From: Alphaproteobacteria bacterium
Lineage (GTDB): Bacteria; Pseudomonadota; Alphaproteobacteria; Micropepsales; Micropepsaceae
Assembly: GCA_028871345.1 (NCBI GenBank)
Contig: JAGWNK010000006.1
Span: 49,890-113,889 of the forward strand
Direction: 5' to 3'
DNA length: 64,000 bases
Shown: positions 53,441-62,488 of the stretch, in pieces
How the letters are laid out: the number at the start of each line of letters is the position of its first letter
Numbering within the stretch: position 1 is the first letter of the stretch
Position numbers and translations under genes: made by a program
The notes under the pieces: model-generated
What the model saw: the letters and a program-made list of their open reading frames with translations, nothing else
Database searches by the model: none
What the model was told of the DNA's origin: nothing

Positions 53441-54109
53441 CTATCCTGCGTGCTTGCGGAACAGCTCGAGCGTGCGCTCGCGCGCCAGCTTGGCCGCCGC
53501 GTCGTCGCGGTGGGTCGGCCGGTCGGAATTGAAGCCGTGGCCGGCGTCGTAGACATAGACCGCGACGTCGGGCCGCTTGGCGGCGAGCATTTCCACCTTC
53601 TCCATCGGGATGCTGGCATCGCTTTTCCCGAAATGGCAGATGGTGGGGCACTTCGGGCGCTCGTCGGCCATCTCGGGCGCCAGCCGTCCGTAATAGCTCG
53701 ATGCCGCCGCCACGCCCGTGCCGCGGCAGGCCGCGGCCCACGCCACCGAGCCGCCGAAGCAATAGCCGACGAGGAACACCGGTCCTTTCAGCGCGTCGAT
53801 GCAGCTCTGGACGTCCGCCACGCGGCTCTCGATCGGCGCGCCATAGGCGAGCGCCGCGCCTTTCTGCATCTCTTCGGGGGAATAACCGCAGACGAAGCCG
53901 GGCATCTGGCGGTCGAACAGCGCCGGCGCAATGACCTCGTAGCCGTCGGCGGCGAAGCCGTCGCACACCGCCTTGATGTGGCCGGTGATGCCGAAGATTT
54001 CCTGAATCACCACCAGCCCGCCGCGGCGCGCGCCCTTCGGCTCCACGTGATACACGCCGAGGGATTTGCCGTCGGACATGTTCATCGGGATCATGCGGCC
54101 CTGGCTCAT
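53441..54109 (-). CDS. Dienelactone hydrolase family protein
   Basis: The 222-residue alpha/beta-hydrolase has Glu36 in VVIQEIFGI, the nucleophile Cys117 in VGYCFGGSVAW and the histidine in DAGHGFNSD, the DLH catalytic set with cysteine rather than serine. Enzymes of the family open dienelactone in chlorocatechol degradation or act on other small lactones and esters. It is coupled to the MaoC-like gene upstream by a four-base overlap. The substrate is unknown. Confidence 0.87.
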   Translation of the reverse strand: MSQGRMIPMNMSDGKSLGVYHVEPKGARRGGLVVIQEIFGITGHIKAVCDGFAADGYEVIAPALFDRQMPGFVCGYSPEEMQKGAALAYGAPIESRVADVQSCIDALKGPVFLVGYCFGGSVAWAAACRGTGVAAASSYYGRLAPEMADERPKCPTICHFGKSDASIPMEKVEMLAAKRPDVAVYVYDAGHGFNSDRPTHRDDAAAKLARERTLELFRKHAG

Positions 54110-54537
54110 GCTGCGCTTCCTTTCTCCATCAAGACCTTGGTGACGATGCTCATGTACAACGTGCCGTCCCGGTCGCGGGCCTCGGCGCGGCTCAGCACCA
54201 GTTCCAGGGTCGGGCGCGATTTCAGGGCCCGCCGTTCCGTCACGCGGCTCGTATAGCGAAGCGTCGTCCCCGGCCGCACCGCTTTGTGCCAGCGCAGGTT
54301 CTCGAAGCCCGGGGAGATCACCGCACCCGGTGTCGTGTCGGCGGCACGCGCGGTGATCAGCTTCATCATCACCGCGACGGTCATCCAGCCCGAGGCGATC
54401 AGTCCGCCGTGGATCGAGGCCTCGGCGGCCCGGGGATCGGTGTGGAAGGTCTGCGGATCGTATTGGCGGGCGAAGGCGATCATTTCGGACTCGGTGAAGG
54501 TGTATTCGCCGAGATCGCCGTCGGGGAATGAAGCCAT
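54106..54537 (-). CDS. MaoC-like (hot-dog fold) dehydratase, copy 1
   Basis: The 143-residue protein has the MaoC/R-hydratase pattern: FTESEMIAFARQYDPQTFHTD with the catalytic Asp/His, then IASGWMTVAVMMKL and a RPGTTLRYTSRVTERR strand pair. It would hydrate an enoyl-CoA. One base separates it from the next MaoC-like gene, so the two may form a heterodimer or be a duplication. The DLH gene follows in the same transcript. Confidence 0.85.
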   Translation of the reverse strand: MASFPDGDLGEYTFTESEMIAFARQYDPQTFHTDPRAAEASIHGGLIASGWMTVAVMMKLITARAADTTPGAVISPGFENLRWHKAVRPGTTLRYTSRVTERRALKSRPTLELVLSRAEARDRDGTLYMSIVTKVLMEKGSAA

Positions 54538-54538
54538 C

Positions 54539-54985
54539 TTATGTTCTCCGCCGGAGTATGGGCGCCGACACCATCTGCGTCACGAGGCCGTCCTGGTTGA
54601 ACAGGTCCCAGCGCAGCTTCACGAACCCGACGCCGGGCAGGCTTTGAGGAACGCTGACGGCGAGCACTTCGGCCTCGACGCGCAGCACGTCGCCCGGGCG
54701 CACTGGCTTCAGCCAGCGGCACTCTTCAACGCCGGTCGCCCCTTGCGCCGTCGTATTCGCCAGAAAGCCGTCCACCATGAGGCGCATGGCGAAGGCGCAG
54801 ACCTGCCAGCCCGAGGCGCACAACCCGCCGACGATGGTCTGTGCCGCGGCCTCTTCGTCGAGATGGTGGGCTTGGCGATCATAGGCGCGCGCGAAGGCGA
54901 TGATCTCGTCCTTCGTGACGGTGTGGCGGTTTTCGAGCGCGAAAGTCTGACCGGGCGCGAAGTCTTCGAAGTGCAGCAGCGGCAT
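54539..54985 (-). CDS. MaoC-like (hot-dog fold) dehydratase, copy 2
   Basis: The 148-residue protein begins MPLLHFEDFAPGQTFALENR and has KDEIIAFARAYDRQAHHLDE, the MaoC active-site region, then CASGWQVCAFAMRLM and RPGDVLRVEAEVLAV. It shares the same layout as copy 1. In this copy the residue after D-x-x-x-x-H is again His, so the catalytic residues appear kept. ATG 54985 is used since homology starts there. Confidence 0.85.
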   Translation of the reverse strand: MPLLHFEDFAPGQTFALENRHTVTKDEIIAFARAYDRQAHHLDEEAAAQTIVGGLCASGWQVCAFAMRLMVDGFLANTTAQGATGVEECRWLKPVRPGDVLRVEAEVLAVSVPQSLPGVGFVKLRWDLFNQDGLVTQMVSAPILRRRT

Positions 54986-55074
54986 GCCGCTTTCCCTATC
55001 GGCAAACCGCTTCTCCCGCAATCGCCCGCGAGGAAGCGGTCGTCAACTTGACGCCGCGGGAAGCGCGCTTCGCC

Positions 55075-56172
55075 TCAGTTCGCGAAGCGGAAATGCATGA
55101 CGTCGCCGTCCTTGACGACGTATTCCTTGCCTTCCAGGCGGAACTTGCCGGCGTCGCGCGCCCCCGCCTCGCCGCCATGCGCCACGTAGTCCTCGTAGGT
55201 GATCGTCTCGGCGCGGATGAAGCCCTGCTCGAAATCGGTGTGGATGACGCCCGCGGCCTGCGGGGCGTGCGCGCCCTTGGCCACCGTCCAGGCCTTGGCT
55301 TCCTTGGGCCCCGCGGTGAAGAAGGTGATGAGGCCCAAGAGGTCGTACCCGGCGCGGATCAGGCGGTTGAGGCCGGGTTCTTCCAGCCCCAGGCTCGCCA
55401 GGAATTCCGCGCGCTCTTCGGGCGCCAGCTGCGCCACTTCCTCCTCGATGCGCGCCGAGATGGCGATGGCGCCGGCATGCTGCGCCTTGGCCATCTCCGC
55501 CACGCGCCGCGAGAAGTCGTTGCCCGTGGCCGCCGAGGCCTCCTCGACGTTGCAGACATAGAGCACCGGCTTCTGGGTGAGAAGCTGCAGCTGGCGGAAA
55601 GGCTCCTGCTGTTCGTGCGACAGCTCCGCCTGGCGCGCCGGCCTGCCCGCGCGCAACAGGTCCACCGCCTTGGTCATCAGCACCAGTTGTTCCTTGGCTT
55701 CCTTCTCGCCGGCATGGGCCTTCTTCTCGACCGGCTTGATGCGTTTCTCCAGGCTTTCGAGATCGGCCAGCATCAGTTCGGTTTCCACCGTCTCGGCGTC
55801 GCTCACCGGATCGATGCGCCCTTCGACATGGGTGACGTCGCCGTCCTCGAAGCAGCGCAGCACGTGCACGATGGCATCCACTTCGCGGATGTTGGCGAGG
55901 AACTGGTTGCCCAGGCCTTCCCCCTTCGAGGCGCCGCGCACCAGGCCGGCAATATCCACGAAGGTGATGCGGGTGGGCACGATCTGCGCCGACTTGGCGA
56001 TGACGGCGAGCTTGTCGAGGCGGTCGTCAGGCACTGCCACGTCGCCGACATTGGGCTCGATGGTGCAGAAGGGATAGTTCGCCGCCTGCGCCGCCGCGGT
56101 CTGGGTCAGGGCGTTGAACAGTGTCGACTTGCCGACGTTCGGCAGTCCGACGATGCCGCATTTGAATCCCAT
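55075..56172 (-). CDS. ychF: Redox-regulated ATPase YchF (OLA1 family)
   Basis: The 365-residue P-loop protein begins [22 protein letters not shown] (Walker A). It continues with [41 protein letters not shown] and YVCNVEEA in place of the usual NKxD, a feature of YchF, which prefers ATP. The C-terminal TGS-like domain ends with [15 protein letters not shown]. Its location after pth is a conserved bacterial arrangement. It is a ribosome-associated translation and stress factor. Confidence 0.97.
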   Translation of the reverse strand: MGFKCGIVGLPNVGKSTLFNALTQTAAAQAANYPFCTIEPNVGDVAVPDDRLDKLAVIAKSAQIVPTRITFVDIAGLVRGASKGEGLGNQFLANIREVDAIVHVLRCFEDGDVTHVEGRIDPVSDAETVETELMLADLESLEKRIKPVEKKAHAGEKEAKEQLVLMTKAVDLLRAGRPARQAELSHEQQEPFRQLQLLTQKPVLYVCNVEEASAATGNDFSRRVAEMAKAQHAGAIAISARIEEEVAQLAPEERAEFLASLGLEEPGLNRLIRAGYDLLGLITFFTAGPKEAKAWTVAKGAHAPQAAGVIHTDFEQGFIRAETITYEDYVAHGGEAGARDAGKFRLEGKEYVVKDGDVMHFRFAN

Positions 56173-56180
56173 CTAATTCC

Positions 56181-56292
56181 CTCCCCCGAAAGGGGAGCAT
56201 CGAACGCGAAGCGCGCGCAGAAGGGTCATGCCCGCGTCCGGGCAATGACCTCCCGCTCGCCGCGCTCGCGACCTCCCCCTTTCAGGGGGAGG
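56181..56292. repeat. Composite of palindromes between ychF and pth
   Basis: The left end folds as CTCCCC-CGAAA-GGGGAG (56181-56197) and the right end as CCTCCCCC-TTTCA-GGGGGAGG (56272-56292). A third stem, GCCCG/CGGGC flanked by TCAT and ATGA, lies in between (about 56226-56248). It has the form of a dispersed intergenic repeat. A related short hairpin follows petC. Confidence 0.65.
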
Positions 56293-56309
56293 AATTCTCC
56301 CTTCAGGTT

Positions 56310-56930
56310 TCACTCTGTGTCGTCCTTCGCGGACTTGGGTTTGTGGACGGGCGGCTTCAGCACCAGCCCGGCTTTGCTCATGAACCCGATCAGGTCGTTC
56401 TCCGCAAGATGAGGCGCCGCCTCGGCGATGGCCGTGAGCATGGGAACCAGCCAGTCTTCGTCGGCCTTCGAGAAGTTCTGCAGCACGTGGCCGTGCACGC
56501 GGTCCTTGGTTCCGGGGTGGCCGACGCCGATGCGCACGCGGTGATAGTCCGGCCCGAGCGCCGCCGAGATCGACCTCAGCCCGTTGTGCCCGGCGTCGCC
56601 GCCGCCGGTCTTGGCCTTCAGCTTGCCGGCGGCGAGGTCGATCTCGTCGTGCATCACGACAACGGCCGAGGGCAGGAGCTTGAGAAAGCGCGCCGCCGCG
56701 CCCACCGAGGCGCCGCTGTCGTTCATGTAGGTCATGGGCTTGAGCAGGTACGTCTTGCGCCGCGCCAGCTTGCCTTCGGCGATCAGGCCCTGGTGCTTGG
56801 CGCGCCAGGGTCCGAAATCGTAGCTCTCGTGGATGGTATCCACGGCCATGAAGCCGGCGTTGTGACGGTTGCGGGCATATTGCGCGCCGGGATTGCCCAG
56901 GCCGGCGATGAGAAGCGGCGAATCCGACAT
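56310..56930 (-). CDS. pth: Peptidyl-tRNA hydrolase
   Basis: Pth frees tRNAs from peptides released early by ribosomes. The 206-residue protein carries IAGLGNPGAQYARNRHNAGF with catalytic His23, LLKPMTYMNDSG with the substrate asparagine, VMHDEIDLAAGKLK with Asp, GGDAGHNGLRSI and RVRIGVGHPG. Three further in-frame codons (MMH) precede the chosen ATG 56930. It lies between rplY and ychF. Confidence 0.96.
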   Translation of the reverse strand: MSDSPLLIAGLGNPGAQYARNRHNAGFMAVDTIHESYDFGPWRAKHQGLIAEGKLARRKTYLLKPMTYMNDSGASVGAAARFLKLLPSAVVVMHDEIDLAAGKLKAKTGGGDAGHNGLRSISAALGPDYHRVRIGVGHPGTKDRVHGHVLQNFSKADEDWLVPMLTAIAEAAPHLAENDLIGFMSKAGLVLKPPVHKPKSAKDDTE

Positions 56931-57044
56931 GTGCATCATGCTTCGAAGCGCTGCAGCATGACGCGTTTCGCAAACGCCGTCATCCTCAGGCGCACCGCAA
57001 AGAGCTGCCCCGGCCTGCGTTGCACCGCGCGGCGGTGCCGCGGG

Positions 57045-57797
57045 CTACTTCTTTTCCGGCGCCTTGGCGGCAGCCGGCGCGGCGCCGGGGGCCGGGGCGG
57101 CGCCGGGGGCGGCACCGGCGGCCGGAGCGGCTCCGGGCGCGGCGCCTTCCACCGGTGCGGCACCTTCTTCCACCACCGGGGCGGCGGCGGCAGCCGCAGC
57201 AGCGGCGGCGGCCGCGCGGGCCTCTTCGATGACATGGGTCGGGGCCACGATGGAGGCCACGGTGAAGTTGCGCGAGATCACGGGCCTGGCGCCTTCCGGC
57301 ATCTTGAAGGCCGAGATGTGCAGCGAGTCGCGGATTTCGAGCTCCGACAGGTCGCCTTCGATGTAATCGGGGATGTTGTCGGCCGGGCAGATCAGCTCCA
57401 CCTCATGGCGCACGATGTTGAGCACGCCGCCGCGCTTGATGCCGGGCGAGGTTTCCTGGCCCTTGAAGCGGACGGGGATGGCGAGGCGCACCGTGGCGCC
57501 TTCGGCCAGGCGCATGAAATCGACATGCACGGCGCGGTCCGTCACCGGGTCCACCTGCACGGCGCGCGGGATGACGCGGGTCTTCTTGCCGTCGAGATTG
57601 AGGTTGAAGAGCGTGGTGAGGAAGGCGCCGCGCTCGATATGGCGCCCCAGCACTGTGGCATCGACCGAGATCGGTTCGGGCGATCCTTGGCCGCCATAGA
57701 TGATGGCGGGGATCTGTCCCTGGCGCCGGGTCTGGTAGGACGGGCCTTTGCCGGTTGCCGCACGCTGCGTGACGCTGAGCTCCTGGATCTGACGCAT
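57045..57797 (-). CDS. rplY: 50S ribosomal protein L25 (general stress protein CTC type)
   Basis: The 250-residue long form of L25 has the N-terminal 5S-rRNA-binding domain (about 1-95; ATGKGPSYQTRRQGQIPAIIY) and the C-terminal CTC beta-domain (about 100-190; IPDYIEGDLSELEIRDSLHI). The last 60 residues are an Ala/Pro/Gly tail with a poly-Ala run, which is encoded by GC-rich, near-repetitive DNA. ATG 57797 is preferred to an in-frame start 20 codons upstream. It begins the rplY-pth-ychF run. Confidence 0.95.
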   Translation of the reverse strand: MRQIQELSVTQRAATGKGPSYQTRRQGQIPAIIYGGQGSPEPISVDATVLGRHIERGAFLTTLFNLNLDGKKTRVIPRAVQVDPVTDRAVHVDFMRLAEGATVRLAIPVRFKGQETSPGIKRGGVLNIVRHEVELICPADNIPDYIEGDLSELEIRDSLHISAFKMPEGARPVISRNFTVASIVAPTHVIEEARAAAAAAAAAAAAPVVEEGAAPVEGAAPGAAPAAGAAPGAAPAPGAAPAAAKAPEKK

Positions 57798-57956
57798 TTT
57801 GGTAAATCCTTGAATTTCCTGCCATACGCGACGAGCCCAGGGGCTGCGCGGCCGCAAAGGGCAGGCTTGTAGCGGATGGGAGCCTCAGGCGCAACCTGAT
57901 GGACAGACCATCTGGCGCGGCCCAAAGTCCTTTCATCGAGGGTAGCGGGGGTAATC

Positions 57957-59420
57957 GTGGGTAGATCAGTCGTTGCGGCCGTCGTAGCGGCTGTTGTCTT
58001 GTTGGCGGCTTCGGCCGGATTTGCCCGACAAGCGTCGGCGCCGATGGCCCCGGCGGCTGATGTGGTGGCGGGGCGCACCACGGCAGCGGTCGTGCGCGTG
58101 GTCTATGACATCACACCCGTCGCAAAGGACATACCTTCGCAAATCTCCGCGGATATTGGCCCGGATTATGTTTTTGTCCGGCGCGTGTTTGGCGGCAGCA
58201 AGCCTCCGCAAACAGACCTCTATGATTATCGCCTGCGTCGCGTCATCAGCATCGACGAAGCGCACCACACCTTCGTGAACCGGTCACTCTACGCGATGGT
58301 GGATTTCCGATACGTGGAGTCCTTCAATCGTCGAGGCTTGCGCGGCATGCTGGGCGCCGCAGGACTCGGCAAGTCCGGGACCGATATCAGTAGCCCTTAT
58401 TGGGATCAACAGGAACTGGGCATCGTCAGCCCCGAAGATGCTTCGGTATCGGCGGATCGCAAGGCGACACCGGGCGGCGGGGTTCAGTTCACTGTCGATG
58501 GACTCAATGGCGGCCGCTTCGAGCCATCGGCGCAATCGCTGTCACCGGTCGAGATGCAAGGCTTTACTCATTTCCTGCGTGAGAACGCGACCCTGCATCC
58601 CCTTCTCGTTTCTGCAATCGCGGCTGGCGGGAAAATTCCGTCAGAAATCTCGCTGCTGGTAGGGCATTTCAGTGACCGCAAGGCGCAGACATGGCATCTG
58701 GTCTCTGCGGAACGGCTCAGCGCATCGTTCCCGCTTTCGCCTGATGACACACCGGTGATCATCGATGACGTCAATCCGCTGGCAGAACCTCTGCGCAGCT
58801 TGTTGCCCACCATGATGGAGGCTGTCGCAAGCCGATATAATGGCGGGCCTCGCAGCATCGCGGATTATCGCGCCGCGCTGGCCAAGGCATTCGCGGACGG
58901 TCATATCCTGCAGCATTTCCTCTTGGACAATGAATTTCAGCTGCAATACGGCCTCGGATCGATGGCCTGTCTCAACGGCAATCCCCGCCATGACGATTGT
59001 TCGCAGCAGCAGGACATCGTTGCGAAATGGAAGACGGATCCATCGACGATGGTGCTGATTGAGGCCTTTGGTCTGGAACAGCGGGATCCCAAAGCCGCCA
59101 TTGAAAAGCGCGGCAGTGTGCCTCGCGATGGCCTCTCCAACGCCTACATGATCGACTTGTGGAACGGCGACACCATGCTGCAACATGGGAATCTCGACGG
59201 CGCTGCAACGGAAATAGCCAAGGCAATCCGCGGCAATCCTTATGTCGGCGGTTTCTACAAAGACCTTGGTGACGTGTTCGGTCGTTCGTTCGAGCCAGTC
59301 GAAGAATGGCTTTGTTACGACCTTGCCCGTGCGCTTCCCGGGGCCGGTGACATGCTCGTCGTCGACGGCATCGGCAAGAAAGAGAAGTATCTGGAGGCGA
59401 AATTTCCGGAATTCTTCTGA
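57957..59420 (+). CDS. Secreted protein of unknown function
   Basis: The 487-residue protein starts at GTG 57957 with a signal peptide (about 1-23). The mature part has no motif I recognise; it contains a single Cys pair (MACLNGNPRHDDCSQQ, about 340-355) and a C-terminal region with YVGGFYKDLGDVFGRSFEPV, which may be TPR-like (DLDGAATEIAKAIRGNPYVG nearby). The base composition is noticeably less GC-rich than neighbouring genes (many A/T-ended codons), which hints at transfer. It ends directly against the convergent AI-2E-type gene with no gap. Confidence 0.72.
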   Translation: MGRSVVAAVVAAVVLLAASAGFARQASAPMAPAADVVAGRTTAAVVRVVYDITPVAKDIPSQISADIGPDYVFVRRVFGGSKPPQTDLYDYRLRRVISIDEAHHTFVNRSLYAMVDFRYVESFNRRGLRGMLGAAGLGKSGTDISSPYWDQQELGIVSPEDASVSADRKATPGGGVQFTVDGLNGGRFEPSAQSLSPVEMQGFTHFLRENATLHPLLVSAIAAGGKIPSEISLLVGHFSDRKAQTWHLVSAERLSASFPLSPDDTPVIIDDVNPLAEPLRSLLPTMMEAVASRYNGGPRSIADYRAALAKAFADGHILQHFLLDNEFQLQYGLGSMACLNGNPRHDDCSQQQDIVAKWKTDPSTMVLIEAFGLEQRDPKAAIEKRGSVPRDGLSNAYMIDLWNGDTMLQHGNLDGAATEIAKAIRGNPYVGGFYKDLGDVFGRSFEPVEEWLCYDLARALPGAGDMLVVDGIGKKEKYLEAKFPEFF

Positions 59421-60476
59421 TCAGCGCAGCCGGTCTTCGAGCACGTCCTCGATGTACAGCATCTGAATCAGGACCCACAGCACGACGGCCAGCGGCGTCG
59501 CCAGCACCGCGCCCCAGATGCCGAACAGCGGGGCGAACACCAGGATCGCGAGCAGGTTGAAGATCGGCGGCAGCGACACCGTCCAGCGCTGCAGGAGCGG
59601 CTGGTTGAAATAGGCCTCGATGGTCAGCACCACGAGATAGACGCCCGCCGCATAGAGCGCCAGCGTGGGTTTGACGCTCAAGGCCAGCAGCAGGCCTGGA
59701 ATGGTGGCGATCAAGGGGCCGATATAAGGCACGAACACCGAGACGCCGAGCAGCACCGCCAAGGCGAAGGGCAGGGGCACGCCGATCGCCCACAGGCCAA
59801 CGAAGGTGATGAGCCCGAGCAGCAGCATGTCGATGGTCATGCCGAGCAGCCATTTCTGCAGCGCCGATCCCATGGCGTCGAGAATCTCGTGCGCCCGCAC
59901 GCGCTGGTTGGGCGGTACCAGGCGCAGCACCCCGTGTGCATAGATCTGCGGATCGGCGGCCAGATAGATGCCGACCACGATCATCAGGAGCGCTTCGCCA
60001 AGCCCGCCCAGGATGCCGCCGGCGAGCGGCAGCGCGTCGAACAGGCGTTCGGTGGTGCCGGCCGAGCTTTGCAGCGCCGCCAGCACGTCGCGTCCCAGGA
60101 TGGATTCGCCGAGCCAGGCGCGGGCCGCATCGATGGTGCCGGGGAACTTGGTGACCAGGGCGGAGAACTGCTGCGCCCCCATCGTCCCGAACAGGTCGAA
60201 GAAGCCGAAGACCACGGCGCTGAGGTTGGCCACGGTAATGAACAGGGCCAGGCGATCGGAGATGCGCAGATACTTGCCGACCGGCGCCGAGATGTTGCGC
60301 AGCGCCACCGCCATGACGACGCCGCCGAACAGGATGATGAGGACGAGCGACACCTGCCACAGCGCCAGCAGGATTCCGACGATGACCGCCGCGATCAGCA
60401 CGCGGCGCACGAAGATCGTCTCCGCCGAGGGCGGGTGCGGAATCTGCCCGTGCGGGGTCTCGAAGTTGTCGGTCAT
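59421..60476 (-). CDS. AI-2E-transporter-family membrane protein
   Basis: The 351-residue protein has eight membrane helices in the AI-2E (UPF0118/PerM) pattern: two pairs of N-terminal helices (about 24-58 and 74-97), a long amphipathic section (about 100-150) and four to five C-terminal helices with the conserved VPYIGPLIATIPGLLLAL and LVLTIEAYFNQPLLQ. Members export autoinducer-2 or act as Na+(Li+)/H+ antiporters. The substrate is not evident here. ATG 60476 matches the family start. Confidence 0.88.
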   Translation of the reverse strand: MTDNFETPHGQIPHPPSAETIFVRRVLIAAVIVGILLALWQVSLVLIILFGGVVMAVALRNISAPVGKYLRISDRLALFITVANLSAVVFGFFDLFGTMGAQQFSALVTKFPGTIDAARAWLGESILGRDVLAALQSSAGTTERLFDALPLAGGILGGLGEALLMIVVGIYLAADPQIYAHGVLRLVPPNQRVRAHEILDAMGSALQKWLLGMTIDMLLLGLITFVGLWAIGVPLPFALAVLLGVSVFVPYIGPLIATIPGLLLALSVKPTLALYAAGVYLVVLTIEAYFNQPLLQRWTVSLPPIFNLLAILVFAPLFGIWGAVLATPLAVVLWVLIQMLYIEDVLEDRLR

Positions 60477-60610
60477 GCCGCTGCCCAGGAGTGCGCCGTC
60501 AGGATACACGGTTTTCGGCCGCAGGCGCGACCCGGCCGGGCACCGCCCCGCGGCGCCTCGCCAGTCCCGTCGGCGGGGGATAGCCTGGAAACAGCGATTC
60601 GGGTGCCACG

Positions 60611-61261
60611 ATGAACGCCTTCGCCAACGCCCTTCTCCTCACCTACGCCACGCTGTTTCCTATTATCAATCCGATCGGCAACGCGCCGATCCTGCTCAGC
60701 CTGACGCGCGGGCGCAGCCGCGAGGAGCGCAACACGCTGGCGCGCCGCGTTGCCGTCAACAGCTTTTTCCTCCTGCTGGGCTCGCTGCTCGTGGGATCGC
60801 ACGTGCTCGAATTCTTCGGCATCAGCCTGCCGGTGGTGCGCATCGGCGGCGGCCTCGTCGTCACCGCCTTCGGCTGGCGCCTGCTCAATTCCGGCGTCAG
60901 CGCCGACAGCGACGCCACGGCGGCGGGCCCCAAGCCCAAACCGCTCGACACCTTCTATCCCTTCACCATGCCGCTGACCGTGGGCCCGGGCTCGATCTCG
61001 GTGGCGATCGCACTGGGCAGCCAGAGGCCGGTCATCGTCGATCTGCCGCATCTGGCGCTGCTCGCCGGCGCTGCGCTCGTGGGCCTCGTGGCGATCTCGG
61101 CCACCATCTATCTGTGCTACCGCTTCGCCGAAGCCACGGTGGCGCGGCTCGGCGCCGGCGGCACCAACGTGGTGGTGCGGCTGTCGGCCTTCATTCTGGT
61201 CTGCATCGGCATCCAGATCATCTACACCGGCTGGACGGGCCTGATGGCCTTGCCGCGCTAG
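60611..61261 (+). CDS. MarC-family integral membrane protein
   Basis: The 216-residue protein has six membrane helices and the MarC pattern: FPIINPIGNAPILLSLT near the N-terminus, RIGGGLVVTAFGWRLL in the middle and MPLTVGPGSISVAIALG at 120-136. It is a UPF0056 family inner-membrane protein of unknown transport function; a link to antibiotic resistance in E. coli was not upheld. It is divergent from the AI-2E-type gene. Confidence 0.9.
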   Translation: MNAFANALLLTYATLFPIINPIGNAPILLSLTRGRSREERNTLARRVAVNSFFLLLGSLLVGSHVLEFFGISLPVVRIGGGLVVTAFGWRLLNSGVSADSDATAAGPKPKPLDTFYPFTMPLTVGPGSISVAIALGSQRPVIVDLPHLALLAGAALVGLVAISATIYLCYRFAEATVARLGAGGTNVVVRLSAFILVCIGIQIIYTGWTGLMALPR

Positions 61262-61370
61262 AAACCCCGCCCCGCGCTCATCCCGCACGCGCACAATGGT
61301 GAGCCCGCCGCGGTCATCGGGGATGATCCTCTCGATCAGGATGCGGAACCGTCCGGCGCTGCGCCGGACC

Positions 61371-61847
61371 TCAGTAGTTCACGGGCGGCAGCTCGTGGCC
61401 CTGGCTGCGCGGCACGTTGCGCACGTGCAGGGTGGCGGTGATCGCCGCGACGTCGTTCTCCAGCGCCTGCGTCGCATCGTTTCCGGGACAGGAAAGATCG
61501 GGCGAGCGGTCGCCGCCGACGGCGATATAGGTCGACGTGCCGAACGAGACCGGTTTCATGCAACTTCTGCCTCCTGGCAGCTGCGCCAGCGGCTTGGCGG
61601 CGGCGATATCGCGCATCAGCCGATCGCGCATCGCGGCGGGCAGCACAGCCTCACCCGAGCCTTCGCCGCTGACATAGCTGGCCTTGCCCTCGGGCGTGAT
61701 CAGCACGCGATAGCCGATGAGATTGGTGCCGCCGCTGTTGGTGATGACGATCGTGGTCGCCATGACCATTCCGTGCGCCGGCCTGGCATCCTGGGCACAG
61801 GCCGCCAGGATCAACGCCAGCGCGGGCGCGAAGGAACGTGTCTTCAT
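61371..61847 (-). CDS. Putative lipoprotein
   Basis: The 158-residue protein has a lipobox-type signal peptide (MKTRSFAPALALILAACAQ; Cys17). The mature part is a small beta-rich domain with two cysteines (about 96 and 120) and a C-terminal PVNY. I do not recognise a family. ATG 61847 starts the signal peptide; an in-frame extension to 62024 runs over the receiver gene and is rejected. It is convergent with the MarC-family gene and 58 bases downstream of the receiver gene, on the same strand. Confidence 0.7.
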   Translation of the reverse strand: MKTRSFAPALALILAACAQDARPAHGMVMATTIVITNSGGTNLIGYRVLITPEGKASYVSGEGSGEAVLPAAMRDRLMRDIAAAKPLAQLPGGRSCMKPVSFGTSTYIAVGGDRSPDLSCPGNDATQALENDVAAITATLHVRNVPRSQGHELPPVNY

Positions 61848-61905
61848 CCCCTCATGTTGCCATGGCGGACGCCGTCCGTCACGCGGCTTCGGTTCCGCAG
61901 GCCTT

Positions 61906-62292
61906 TCAGTCCCGTTCGGACGGCGGCAAGAGGACGCTGCGGATCGCCGATCGCAGTTCCTGGGGCGTGAAAGGCTTGGCCAGGACGCCGTCGGCGCCCA
62001 GCTTGGTGGCGAGGTTGAGGACATATTCCTGCTTCAGGGCGCCGCCGCCGGTCATGGCGATCACTTTGGCTTCAGAGGCGGCCCGCTTGATCTCCAGCAG
62101 GCATTCGATGCCGTCCTTGTCGGGCATGAACACTTCGATCAGCGTGACGGCGGGTGCCCATTCGTGGAAGCTGCGCATTCCTTCCACCCCGTGGCGGGCG
62201 ACGGCGACGTCATATCGGCTGCTTGCCAGCGATCGCTGGGCGCCCGCCAGCACGTTGCTGTCGAGGTCGATGACGAGGACTTTGATGGCCAT
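61906..62292 (-). CDS. Receiver-domain protein with Glu at the phosphoacceptor site
   Basis: The 128-residue protein has a receiver fold: VLVIDLDSNVL (beta-1), then VTLIEVFMPDKDG where Glu53 takes the place of the usual Asp, Thr81 in IAMTGGGA and Lys106 in LAKPFTP. The acidic pocket is also altered (Asp9, Leu10, Asp11). It probably cannot be phosphorylated normally and may be a fixed-state signalling protein. ATG 62292 begins the fold. The MEDS-LuxR gene lies upstream on the same strand. Confidence 0.82.
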   Translation of the reverse strand: MAIKVLVIDLDSNVLAGAQRSLASSRYDVAVARHGVEGMRSFHEWAPAVTLIEVFMPDKDGIECLLEIKRAASEAKVIAMTGGGALKQEYVLNLATKLGADGVLAKPFTPQELRSAIRSVLLPPSERD

Positions 62293-62488
62293 GCATCTGC
62301 GGGCCGGAAACGCAGCGCAGCCGAAGCCCCAGCATGCTGGCGATGGTCGCCGGAACGTTCCTTTGCGAAGAACCTCAACCCGTATCTTGGGTCTGGGGGG
62401 AAAACGCACAATCCTGATGGAATTACCGGGACGCGCGACTCGCGGCACTTGATCGTGTTCCGTTACGTCGCGCCGGCCTTCCGGGGCC

